Below, in pieces: positions 14,775-22,727 of a stretch of DNA of 27,874 bases (the stretch's first letter is position 1; every line of letters begins with the position of its first letter). The translations under genes were made by a program, and so were the position numbers. The notes under the pieces are model-generated. The model had not been told where the DNA came from. It made no database searches and saw only the letters and a list, made by a program, of their open reading frames with translations. The stretch comes from Firmicutes bacterium UBA6226 (GTDB taxonomy: Bacteria > Bacillota_A > Clostridia > Peptostreptococcales > Acidaminobacteraceae), in the NCBI GenBank assembly GCA_002441045.1, contig DJWQ01000003.1:1-27874 (forward strand). Reading direction: 5' to 3'.

Positions 14775-15167
14775 TTACAACCGTTTCGCAAATGCGATGA
14801 CATTACCATCAAAATCAGCGCAATAGGCTGCATAGTCACCCCAATTTCTATTTTTGGCTTCACTAATTCCCCTTGCACCTAAATCAATTGCCTTATGATA
14901 ATAGGCAACCGGATCATCTACATATAAATAAAGCTCACATCTTGGGTAAGCAGTATTTTGATTTGGATTATCTACATTCCCTTCTAGGACTCTAACGATG
15001 CCATCACCAGGTAAAAGGCCCAAACGCGTATAGTCATTAATAAAAATCTCCGTCATCCCCTCAACATCAAGATGAGGGCTACGATTAAAAATCGCTGTAT
15101 AAAAATCTCTTGAACGTACTTGATTTTCCACATAAATTATAAAGATAAGCTCATTTGTGTTAATCAT
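14775..15167 (-). CDS. VOC (glyoxalase/bleomycin-resistance) family protein
   Basis: A 130-residue VOC protein with two beta-alpha-beta-beta-beta units. It begins ELIFIIYVENQVRSRDFYTA, continues with ELYLYVDDPVAYYHKAIDLGA and ends DYAAYCADFDGNVIAFAK, the usual D-x-DGN end motif. Members bind a metal or sequester ligands such as bleomycin, or act on glutathione or thiol adducts. The reaction here is unknown. AGGAGG lies 4 nt before the ATG. It directly precedes a deleted VOC gene on the same strand, so this was probably once a tandem pair. Confidence 0.85.
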   Translation of the reverse strand: MINTNELIFIIYVENQVRSRDFYTAIFNRSPHLDVEGMTEIFINDYTRLGLLPGDGIVRVLEGNVDNPNQNTAYPRCELYLYVDDPVAYYHKAIDLGARGISEAKNRNWGDYAAYCADFDGNVIAFAKRL

Positions 15168-15323
15168 AAAACCTCCTAAGTGTTATTTCTTTGGCGCTCA
15201 CGTTGCACACTTTAGAACACTCCATTAGAGTATTCGACCTCTAACGGCTAAACTCCTTCTTGAAATGAAAATGAAACAATTTTATAAATCCGAACTATAA
15301 ATTTAAAACTCACTATTTTGTTC

Positions 15324-15352
15324 TTGATATTTTTCGCAACTTAGAGTACAAT
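15324..15352 (+). promoter_or_regulatory. Promoter for the riboswitch-controlled FAD oxidoreductase
   Basis: TTGATA (15324-15329), a 17-nt spacer and TACAAT (15347-15352). Transcription from about 15359 would give a leader of about 240 nt containing the whole purine aptamer and terminator. The 15168-15320 stretch between the divergent VOC gene and this promoter shows nothing else. Confidence 0.7.
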
Positions 15353-15453
15353 AATCAAGGAAAAAGCGAACAAAATACATTTGATGAATTTTATAGTTTG
15401 TCTATTTTCTTAAATTGGCGAAAATTTAACATTACATTTTGAGGGATCTCATT

Positions 15454-15521
15454 CATTTATATAATTTGACGATATGGGTCAAAAGTTTCTACCTAACACC
15501 GTAAATGTTAGACTATAAATG
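15454..15521 (+). promoter_or_regulatory. Purine riboswitch aptamer, C-type (guanine-type)
   Basis: All parts of the purine aptamer are present in order. P1 is CATTTATA (15454-15461) with TATAAATG (15514-15521). P2 is TTTGAC with GTCAAA around the loop GATATGG (15471-15477). The J2/3 core is AGTTTCTACC (15484-15493). P3 is CTAACA (15493-15498) with TGTTAG (15506-15511) around the loop CCGTAAA. The junction then reads GACTAT. The specificity base (position 74 of the xpt numbering) is C15513, which in characterised members means guanine/hypoxanthine rather than adenine. The loops ATATGG and CCGTAAA match the conserved kissing-loop sequences. The aptamer lies 77 nt upstream of the FAD oxidoreductase start. 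Confidence 0.93.
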
Positions 15522-15553
15522 TTGCACATATTGTGCAGCATTTTTCTTTTTTT
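15517..15553 (+). terminator. Riboswitch expression platform: terminator overlapping the P1 3' strand
   Basis: A 12-bp stem (15517-15528 with 15532-15543, including one G-U pair) around a 3-nt loop is followed by TTTTTCTTTTTTT. Its 5' arm begins with AAATG (15517-15521), which is also the 3' strand of P1. The aptamer and the full terminator therefore exclude each other. A second small hairpin (TCACA 15556-15560 with TGTGA 15568-15572) lies between it and the ribosome binding site. Confidence 0.85.
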
Positions 15554-15598
15554 GCTCACAACCATTGTGTGACTGTTTTTAAGTTAAGGAGGAATCAC

Positions 15599-17014
15599 AT
15601 GAATACTGAAAATACGAACGTTCTTATAATTGGCGCAGGACCCGCTGGCATTTTCACCGCTTATGAATTAATTGAAAAGGGTTTTAAAGGAGAAATCACC
15701 CTTCTTGAGAAGGGTGTTTCTATTGAAAAAAGACACTGCCCAAAGGATAAAACAGGAATTTGTATAAATTGTAAGCCTTACTGTCATATTACAACAGGCT
15801 TCTCAGGCGCAGGCGCCTTCTCCGACGGAAAACTCTCTTTAGTAACTGAAGTTGGCGGAGATTTGCCAACACATTCTGGCGCCTCAAAAGTACAAAGCTT
15901 TATCGATTATACCGATCAAGTCTATCTAAAGTTTGGCGCAGACGAGAAAATTGAAGGCATCGACAATACTGATGAGATCAAAGAAATCCGAAGAAAGGCC
16001 ATCTCTGCAAGTTTGAAACTTGTAGATTGTCCAATTCGTCATTTAGGAACTGAAAAAGCTCAGGAAATTTATCTTGATTTACAAAATTATCTGATCGATA
16101 ACGGTGTTAAAATTCATTTCAGTACCATCGCCGAAGACTTTATTATCGAGTCAGGTGTCATTAAAGGTGCGGTCATCTCTGATTCAAAAACCAAGACGAA
16201 TCAAGTAAAATTGTTGGCAGATAAGGTAGTCGTTGCAGCAGGTAGAAAAGGCTCTGACTGGCTCTTTCATATGTGTCAAAAACATGGCATTAATCAAGTA
16301 GCTGGCCCAATTGATATCGGTGTTCGCGTAGAAGTAAGAAACGAAGTTATGGAGTCGGTAAATAACGTGCTCTATGAATCAAAACTCATTGGCTATCCCA
16401 ATCCATTTGGAGATAAAGTCCGTACGTTTTGTCAAAATCCTGGTGGCTTTGTTTCTCAAGAAAATTATGACGAAGGGATCGCTATCGTCAATGGGCATTC
16501 TTATAAAGAACTAAAATCCAATAACACAAATTTAGCCATTTTAAGTTCGCATCATTTCTCAGAGCCTTTTAATCAGCCGACGGAATATGGCAAAATGACT
16601 GCAAAACTCGTCAACATGTTAGGCAATGGCGCCATCTTAGTTCAAAGGTATGGCGATATTCTCGAAGGAAAAAGAACATGGCAGCACGAGCTTGATCGTT
16701 CCAACGTCATCCCAACTTTAAAGGATGCAGTTGCTGGGGATTTAACCTCAGCACTCCCATATAGAACCATGACCAATATCTTAAACTTTATAGAAGCTTT
16801 GGATAAAGTCGTGCCTGGATTTGCCTCTGGTGAGACTTTGTTATACGGACCTGAAATTAAATTTTACTCTAATCGCATCACAATAGATGACAACTTTGAA
16901 ACCAATATCAAAGGATTATATGCTTTGGGGGATTCAAGCGGCTGGACAAGAGGTTTAATGATGGCAAGTGCAATGGGCGTTATGATGGGGCGCTACTTAA
17001 CAGAAACAAAATAG
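15599..17014 (+). CDS. FAD-dependent oxidoreductase, COG2509-like
   Basis: The open frame reaches back to 15533, but AAGGAGG at 15586-15592 marks the ATG at 15599 (471 residues). The Rossmann FAD site NVLIIGAGPAG is at 7-17 and LLEKG at 35-39. A four-cysteine segment follows (C47, C55, C58, C62: HCPKD...GICINCKPYCHI), then FSGAGAFSDGKL. The second FAD contact is YALGDSSGWTRGLMMASAMG near the end. This is the uncharacterised FAD-dependent dehydrogenase group COG2509. The cysteines might bind a metal or cluster, which is not proven. Control by a guanine-type riboswitch ties it to purine status, so a role in purine or nucleobase metabolism is a fair inference. A long hairpin terminator follows. 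Confidence 0.88.
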   Translation: MNTENTNVLIIGAGPAGIFTAYELIEKGFKGEITLLEKGVSIEKRHCPKDKTGICINCKPYCHITTGFSGAGAFSDGKLSLVTEVGGDLPTHSGASKVQSFIDYTDQVYLKFGADEKIEGIDNTDEIKEIRRKAISASLKLVDCPIRHLGTEKAQEIYLDLQNYLIDNGVKIHFSTIAEDFIIESGVIKGAVISDSKTKTNQVKLLADKVVVAAGRKGSDWLFHMCQKHGINQVAGPIDIGVRVEVRNEVMESVNNVLYESKLIGYPNPFGDKVRTFCQNPGGFVSQENYDEGIAIVNGHSYKELKSNNTNLAILSSHHFSEPFNQPTEYGKMTAKLVNMLGNGAILVQRYGDILEGKRTWQHELDRSNVIPTLKDAVAGDLTSALPYRTMTNILNFIEALDKVVPGFASGETLLYGPEIKFYSNRITIDDNFETNIKGLYALGDSSGWTRGLMMASAMGVMMGRYLTETK

Positions 17015-17038
17015 TGTTCTAAAAAAAATCCAATAAAT

Positions 17039-17111
17039 AAACCTGCTCTTGAAGGTAGACCAATGGTTAAACATACATTGATTTACCGTTCATAGGCAGG
17101 TTTTCTATTTT
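17039..17111 (+). terminator. Terminator after the FAD oxidoreductase gene
   Basis: AAACCTGC (17039-17046) pairs with GCAGGTTT (17096-17103), with inner CAATG/CATTG and GGTA/TACC pairings, then TTTTCTATTTT. Confidence 0.85.
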
Positions 17112-17198
17112 ACTTAACACTATAGTTTTTGATATTATTGTGATATACCTATAGTCGTAATAAATTATAGTGATTTCAGATTACTTGCTTGAATACGC

Positions 17199-18908
17199 TT
17201 ATACTTTGAACTTAGCAATCATTTCGTTTAGTTCTTTTACGATCGCATGGTTTTCTTCTGTACTGCCACTTACAAGTGAAGCGTTTTCCGCAACGGTTAT
17301 GGTCATCGCTTGAATTCTGTCAATTTGCTCCGCTTCCTGCTCAGTCGCTTTAAAGACCTCGCTAACGCTAGTAGCAATCGTCGTCATCGAACTACTTAAT
17401 TCCTCAGAAATCGCACTTAGTTCCAACATGATATCATTGAACACATTTGCATCAATATTATATTGATCACCAATTTCAATGAGCTTTTTATAGTCCTTCA
17501 AAACGCGTTCCTATACAAAAGTTAAAATGCTATTTGCATCAGTCACTAAATTGCCCACCGTATCTTTTATAAAATCCACAGTCACCCTTATACCGCTAAC
17601 CATATTCGTGGACTCGTCAGCAAGTTTACTAATTTCACCAGCTACGACAGCAAACCCTCTTCCAGCCTCACCTGCTCTGGCAGCCTCTATAGAAGCATTA
17701 AGTGCAAGCAGTTGGGTTTGAGACGAAATTCTGAGTATGCCTTCAAGAAATTCGTTAATTTTATCCACTTCTTCTGCTTTTTTAATTGCTATTTCAAGTT
17801 TTTCTTTTACTTCCTCATAGATGCCAATCGCATCTTTTTCTGATAACTCAGCATCATTTTTAAGCTTTACAGCACGCTCGCTTACAGATGAAGCGTTAAG
17901 TGCGCCATCTGATGCCTTCGAAGCGACCACTTCAATGGCATCTCTCGCTTCATCGATCGTTTGGTTGACTTGATGCATAGAAGCGCTCGTCTCTTCTATA
18001 ACAGCAGAAATATCTGTTACAGATAGTGAGGTTGACTCAGATGCTTCCTCAAGTTCTCCTGAACTCACACTAATCTCTTTCGCACTTTGATCCAGTTGTG
18101 TGGAAATTGACTTCAGGTTCGTTACCATTTGAATCAATTCACTTCTGACCTTTTCAAACGAAGCCGAAATGCCTCCAAGCTCATCTTTTGATAGAATTGA
18201 CATTTTTTCAGAAAAATCAAGTGCGGCATATTTAGATGTTTCTTCTGTAATTTTCTTTAAATTTTTGTTTAATGGTAGGATTATAAAAGCCATAATGATA
18301 ATCGAAAATACTACGATAACCGCAAGTGCAATCATAACATCTCTAAAAAGTCCTTGTTTAATAGCTTTTAAGTCATCGACATATACGCCTGAACCTACAA
18401 CCCAACCCCAAGGCTCAAACACTTTTACAAAAGAAATTTTTGGCTGTGGTGCTTCACTACCAGGTTTTGGCCATTGATAATGTACATTGCCTTCCCCATT
18501 TGCTTTAGCAACATCTACCATCTCTTGGAACAAGTACTTGCCATCGGGATCTTGCATACTGAGAACATTGGTACCATCCAGTTCGGGTTTAATCGGGTGC
18601 ATTAGCATGATGCCGTCTAGATCATTGACCCAAAAATACTCAACCTCTTCATATCTAAAGCTTTTAATGACTTCAAGTGCATTCTGTTTGGCATCGGCTT
18701 CACTGATTGCACCACTCTGATAAAAGTCATATTCACGTTGTATCTCAGAAAGCGGCAAATCCACTAACTGTTCAAGTTTTTGTACGGTTTTTTCTTCGAT
18801 TAATCCATTGGCTTTCGGTAGCACAAAAATTAGGATGAAGCCCATGAAGACTGCTAAAATCAGTATGGCTAATGTAATTATTTTTGTCTTCAACTTCAAA
18901 TTCTTCAT
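17199..18908 (-). pseudogene. Methyl-accepting chemotaxis protein gene with an in-frame TAG
   Basis: From the ATG at 18908 (GGAGG upstream) come 465 codons, then TAG (17513-17511), then 103 further codons in the same frame to 17199, so this is a nonsense codon and not a frameshift. Parts in order: TM1 about 8-31; an outside sCache-type ligand domain about 35-185 ([35 protein letters not shown]); TM2 about 189-212; a HAMP-like linker; and the signalling coiled coil with the conserved tip [20 protein letters not shown] (397-416). The stop falls about 50 residues after the tip, so the return helix (KDYKKLIEIGDQY... to EMIAKFKV) is lost unless the codon is read through. TAG is used as a normal stop by other genes here. 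It is probably a recently inactivated receptor. Confidence 0.85.
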
Positions 18909-18943
18909 ATAATCCTCCAGGTTATTCTTTAGCGCAGTTAAAC

Positions 18944-18960
18944 ACTATAACAAATTAATA
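18944..18960 (-). promoter_or_regulatory. Extended -10 promoter candidate for the chemoreceptor gene
   Basis: On the minus strand, TGT followed by TATAGT (18949-18944), about 35 nt before the ATG. The -35 is weak (TTGTAA at 15 nt), which fits an extended -10 promoter. Confidence 0.45.
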
Positions 18961-19044
18961 CCCATTACAAACTTAAAAAATCACGCTTAAATATTATTAT
19001 ATAATATTTTTTATATATAACTAAGAATTTAAAACTATTATGTA

Positions 19045-19082
19045 AAAATAGCTATGCATATACAACAGAATATACATAGCCA
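19045..19082 (-). terminator. Terminator after the PEP carboxykinase gene
   Basis: GCTATG (19051-19056) pairs with CATAGC (19075-19080), with inner ATAT pairing, and on the minus strand is followed by ATTTTT. It lies about 22 nt past the stop. Confidence 0.8.
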
Positions 19083-19103
19083 TTTGAATTTAATCATCTT
19101 CTA

Positions 19104-22100
19104 TCACGGTGTGATACCAAGGCCTATAGTGCCTTCAAGTCTTTTGAGATATGCTGTACTTAAAATTTCTGTTCTAAATATTTTTGCTTTTTCAAGTGCC
19201 AAGTCATAACCGTATTCACTGACGATATCTTCATTGGCTTGATCTGTGACGAATGATTCTAAAGCACTGATTTTTTTATCGATAATGGCCAAATCATTTG
19301 CCTGTTTTAAAACTAGACGCTTTTGATACCAATCACTTTTTACAACTGATTCACGAGTAAATAAAGCTCTAAACTCAGGACTTTCTACCGTTTTACCCTC
19401 ATAGGTTCCCTCGACCATAATATATAATAAGGCTTTCAGTGGCGGAATCGCATCGTTAACACTTCCATCCTCGAAATATGCTTTCGCTGCTTTTTCTTGC
19501 CCTCTTGTAATATTCTCAATGCCTTCCACAAAAGCATCATAATCTTGTAGCTCAGGTTTTAACAGTTCTTCACTAAACACAGTCTGCGGCTCATCAAAAA
19601 CCTTCCCTAAAAATTTATATGAAAAAACGTTGGTCATGCGATACCCCAGACGACTTGCTTTAACAAGTCTTCCTTCATATTCAAAATCATCCATTTTTTC
19701 AAGTGCACCATCGCTGATCATTTGTTTTGGATTCCGTTCATCGGGTGTCATTCTCGACCACAACTCAGGAATTAGTATCGAAATATCATGATCCACTTTA
19801 TACTTCGGTCCAATGTAACCTGCTGGTGTTGTGAATGCCTCATACCCACCTAGAATATAACTTAGCAAGGCGTTATTTAGATCATAAATCGGTAAAAGCA
19901 TATTAAATGGTCCTTTAGTCAAAGCGCCTTCAGAACCTGCACCCGTCGTCGATGGTGACTTACCAGTTAAGCTGCTGATAAAGTCCATGAAGAGTTCTGG
20001 TAATTCTTGATAATGCAATGGATTGTAAACGCTAAGTGGTGGCACTTTAACGCCATTTTCAAGTCCAGGAGGATTATTTCTACGCCCAGGAAGGATGGCG
20101 TTTACAGGTGTAAGTACAGAGTCATGAAGTGTTATGCGCCTTGCCAATCTCGTTCCCATCTCTGCCGCATAGTTCATCACCGGATTCGTAAAATCTGTTC
20201 GATGCTCAAGATATCGAGGATTTTTACTTGGTAATCCGCTGACAAGTCTTGGTTCGCTGGATACGACACAGTATACATCATTTCCTGTTAGAAACGACTC
20301 AATGTGATTTCTAACTGGCTCGGTATAATTGACATAGGTGACTACATCCTCTTTAATCGACCATACATCATCCTTTGTTAAAGGCTGAAAATTCGTTGCG
20401 AAAAGTTGATCGCTTGAAAGATCCCGTTCCGCTCTTAAATCAAAGCCTTTGTGAATGGCATCGTCTGGTCTTTGGAAAAATCGATATTCGCAGTTAGCGA
20501 CAAATTTATAACTCGGGTTATGATAGTAGGGATTGAGATGTTTTAATCTATCTGCTGGTATTAAGGTTGAGGCTGTTACATCGTCTTCCATTTGTAGTTT
20601 TTCACTTGGCATAAAATCCATACGCAGTTTAAAGATTCGCCATGCCTTATCGTCCTCAAATCCAACTCTTAAATACGAAGGTCGAATGGTTCTACCATCA
20701 AATTTCACTTCATTACCTGGTTTACCGTCGATCAAATCTACTGTAAAATGGCTCCGCCAATCCCCTTGCCATGACTGTTTGTAAAACCGCTTTACCATAA
20801 ACACCAAAGATTTAATATAGTTTGGAATTTGTCTCAAATAGTCATTAAATGCATCCGAATAGGCTGGCGAAGGTGATAAGAGCTTAATCACCGAACCCAG
20901 AGTTCGATCCTTTGACAAAATAGACCTCGAAGGCCGTTCCCGATCCGGAAAATCACGCCATCTTTTTCTATAATCGAAGTTCAAAATTTCTTCTACTTGG
21001 TTTAAGTCCGCTTCTAGGTTATTGATATAGTAATTACCATATATTATCGCATTGGATATAGGTTTAGAGATCTCTGATTTGCCACCACCTGAAACGGTGC
21101 ATGGCTTATGACAAAACGTCCCTTCAGCATCTGTACTGATTAACTTCCAAGCAGGTGCTGCAGGATGTTTTTCCATATGCAGTTTTTCCCCATTCGGCAG
21201 GATATAAATGGCTTCAGGTCGAAGCTTTATCGTATGCGTACGCCCTTGATACTGCCATTTGATTTCCGTTTTATTGAGATTGATTTCGATGTTTTCAGGG
21301 AGGTAAATCACATTCTTAAACAGCTTATCTATGCCATAATGCTCTGGCATCAATTCCATACGCTCTCCGATTCGACTGATCGCTTCATCAAAAGTATAAT
21401 TACCTATGCGTTTATCATCACATGCGTTGAAATTTTCACCCACGTTTCGTCTTGGAAATGCTATCGTCCCTCCTGCATGCTCTTCTTCCACACCACCAAA
21501 GAGATTTGATGCAAAGCTAATTTGTGTTTTAATTTCCTTTTTTGAATAACCAAAGTAATTATCCGCAATTAATGTCACCGCGACACCACTCGCATCACGA
21601 CAGGTGATTTTAAACGCTTGTCCTTCATTATAAAGCTCGTCCACCTCTTTATAGCACATTCCATCCCGCCTTTGACGATCAGTGGCTTGATCATAATGTG
21701 GGAGTCCCAAATCTTTCTTTCTCATAGTTGAAAGATGTGGTGCCAATAATATATAACCCGTATGCCCTGACCATCCATCTACGTCGAGGCCCGCATCATT
21801 GGCATGATAACTTGGATCACCTGAATTGCCAAAAACAGACTCTACAAAATCCAAGTTAGAAACCAAGCTACCAGGTGCAACAAACAAAACCTCCATTGTC
21901 TTTTCAAGTTCGACACCTGCTACTTCAGGCGAAACAATAGGTCTCACCGATAACGCTACAAAGGTTCGAGCTCTTTCTACATCCGATTGACCACTTGTAA
22001 AAGGGAGCTCTTGAAGTAACTCAGGCGGATGTATTGCTGACTCATAAAGATTTAGAAAAACTTCCTTTGGAACCGCCTTTTTATCGCCAGGAATTTTCAT

Positions 22101-22571
22101 CCCCCCCTCAGCGATATGGAAGGAACCTTTGGTGGTCCTCCTATCATTTTTAGGATTATTGAGGATCCCTTGCTTGATACGATAGCTATGAATGTATTCA
22201 TTCTTAAACTCATCTCGATCTGGTGGCAAAGAAAGCTCTCTTGCAAGACCATAGTGATCGAGATTAAAATATTCGCTGACTACCTTAGGTTGTAGCTCTA
22301 CTTCAGCAAAATACTGCTCAAAAAAGGCATTAATACGTTTGTGAATGCCTATGGTATTCACGTCAACCATACGGTTTTTTTCTTTATAATCTTGGATAAT
22401 GTCTGAAAACAGATTGATAAAATAGGCACCTGTGGTTTTATCTGACTCACCCTGATGATAGATAGGAAGCCCCATCGTCGCTAACTTAAAATTAATATAC
22501 TTAATCCGATCTTCTTGTGTACTGGTGGAATGAATACTCCCATGTACCATCCCAAGTGACTTATAACTCAT
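19104..22571 (-). CDS. Pyrophosphate-dependent phosphoenolpyruvate carboxykinase
   Basis: The ATG at 22571 has AGGAGG 5 nt upstream; a GTG at 22577 overlaps that site and is rejected. The 1155-residue product matches the large PPi-type PEP carboxykinase known from Propionibacterium and Entamoeba (EC 4.1.1.38), which interconverts oxaloacetate + PPi and PEP + phosphate + CO2. It is unrelated in length to the about 540-residue ATP enzyme. Hallmarks, numbering from the GTG: LPPDRDEFKNEYIHSYR, NPKNDRRTT (about 141-149), GHTGYILLAPHL (271-282), RQRRDGMC, ADNYFGYSKKE, TVSGGGKSEISKP (494-506), GRRNNPP, YNPLHYQELPELFM and GKSPSTTGAGSEGALTKG (872-889). It has its own promoter and terminator and is monocistronic. 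It probably conserves PPi energy at the C3/C4 node of fermentation. Confidence 0.93.
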   Translation of the reverse strand: MSYKSLGMVHGSIHSTSTQEDRIKYINFKLATMGLPIYHQGESDKTTGAYFINLFSDIIQDYKEKNRMVDVNTIGIHKRINAFFEQYFAEVELQPKVVSEYFNLDHYGLARELSLPPDRDEFKNEYIHSYRIKQGILNNPKNDRRTTKGSFHIAEGGMKIPGDKKAVPKEVFLNLYESAIHPPELLQELPFTSGQSDVERARTFVALSVRPIVSPEVAGVELEKTMEVLFVAPGSLVSNLDFVESVFGNSGDPSYHANDAGLDVDGWSGHTGYILLAPHLSTMRKKDLGLPHYDQATDRQRRDGMCYKEVDELYNEGQAFKITCRDASGVAVTLIADNYFGYSKKEIKTQISFASNLFGGVEEEHAGGTIAFPRRNVGENFNACDDKRIGNYTFDEAISRIGERMELMPEHYGIDKLFKNVIYLPENIEINLNKTEIKWQYQGRTHTIKLRPEAIYILPNGEKLHMEKHPAAPAWKLISTDAEGTFCHKPCTVSGGGKSEISKPISNAIIYGNYYINNLEADLNQVEEILNFDYRKRWRDFPDRERPSRSILSKDRTLGSVIKLLSPSPAYSDAFNDYLRQIPNYIKSLVFMVKRFYKQSWQGDWRSHFTVDLIDGKPGNEVKFDGRTIRPSYLRVGFEDDKAWRIFKLRMDFMPSEKLQMEDDVTASTLIPADRLKHLNPYYHNPSYKFVANCEYRFFQRPDDAIHKGFDLRAERDLSSDQLFATNFQPLTKDDVWSIKEDVVTYVNYTEPVRNHIESFLTGNDVYCVVSSEPRLVSGLPSKNPRYLEHRTDFTNPVMNYAAEMGTRLARRITLHDSVLTPVNAILPGRRNNPPGLENGVKVPPLSVYNPLHYQELPELFMDFISSLTGKSPSTTGAGSEGALTKGPFNMLLPIYDLNNALLSYILGGYEAFTTPAGYIGPKYKVDHDISILIPELWSRMTPDERNPKQMISDGALEKMDDFEYEGRLVKASRLGYRMTNVFSYKFLGKVFDEPQTVFSEELLKPELQDYDAFVEGIENITRGQEKAAKAYFEDGSVNDAIPPLKALLYIMVEGTYEGKTVESPEFRALFTRESVVKSDWYQKRLVLKQANDLAIIDKKISALESFVTDQANEDIVSEYGYDLALEKAKIFRTEILSTAYLKRLEGTIGLGITP

Positions 22572-22617
22572 AGGCACCTCCTGTTTACAAATGCAATATT
22601 AAGTTTATTTATACATC

Positions 22618-22646
22618 ATTATATTCCTTAGAATTTCAAAAAACAA
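22618..22646 (-). promoter_or_regulatory. Promoter of the PEP carboxykinase gene
   Basis: On the minus strand: TTGTTT (22646-22641), a 17-nt spacer and a perfect TATAAT (22623-22618), 47 nt before the ATG. The -35 overlaps the T run of the upstream gene's terminator. Confidence 0.7.
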
Positions 22647-22669
22647 CCAAGTGCCTAGACACTTGGTTG
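22636..22669 (-). terminator. Terminator after the diguanylate cyclase gene
   Basis: CAACCAAGTG (22644-22653) pairs perfectly with CACTTGGTTG (22660-22669) around a 6-nt loop, and on the minus strand is followed by six T. Confidence 0.92.
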
Positions 22670-22727
22670 CTAACTTATCTGTTGTGAGTAAAGGTATAAT
22701 TATTGTTAGATACAGGCTATTTAATCG

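Noticed and set aside
15514..15519. TATAAA as a -10 element for the FAD oxidoreductase.
   Set aside because: It is part of the riboswitch P1 3' strand, has no -35, and would start transcripts inside the terminator stem. The promoter at 15324-15352 explains the leader better.
15454..15521. Adenine specificity for the purine riboswitch.
   Set aside because: The discriminating junction base is C (GACTAT), not U (GATTAT).
17499..17516. Frameshift in the chemoreceptor gene.
   Set aside because: The two open segments are in the same frame; the break is a single TAG, not an insertion or deletion.
19104..22571. Additional genes on the plus strand opposite the PEP carboxykinase and diguanylate cyclase genes.
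   Set aside because: These open frames have no ribosome binding sites or family patterns and mirror the long minus-strand genes.
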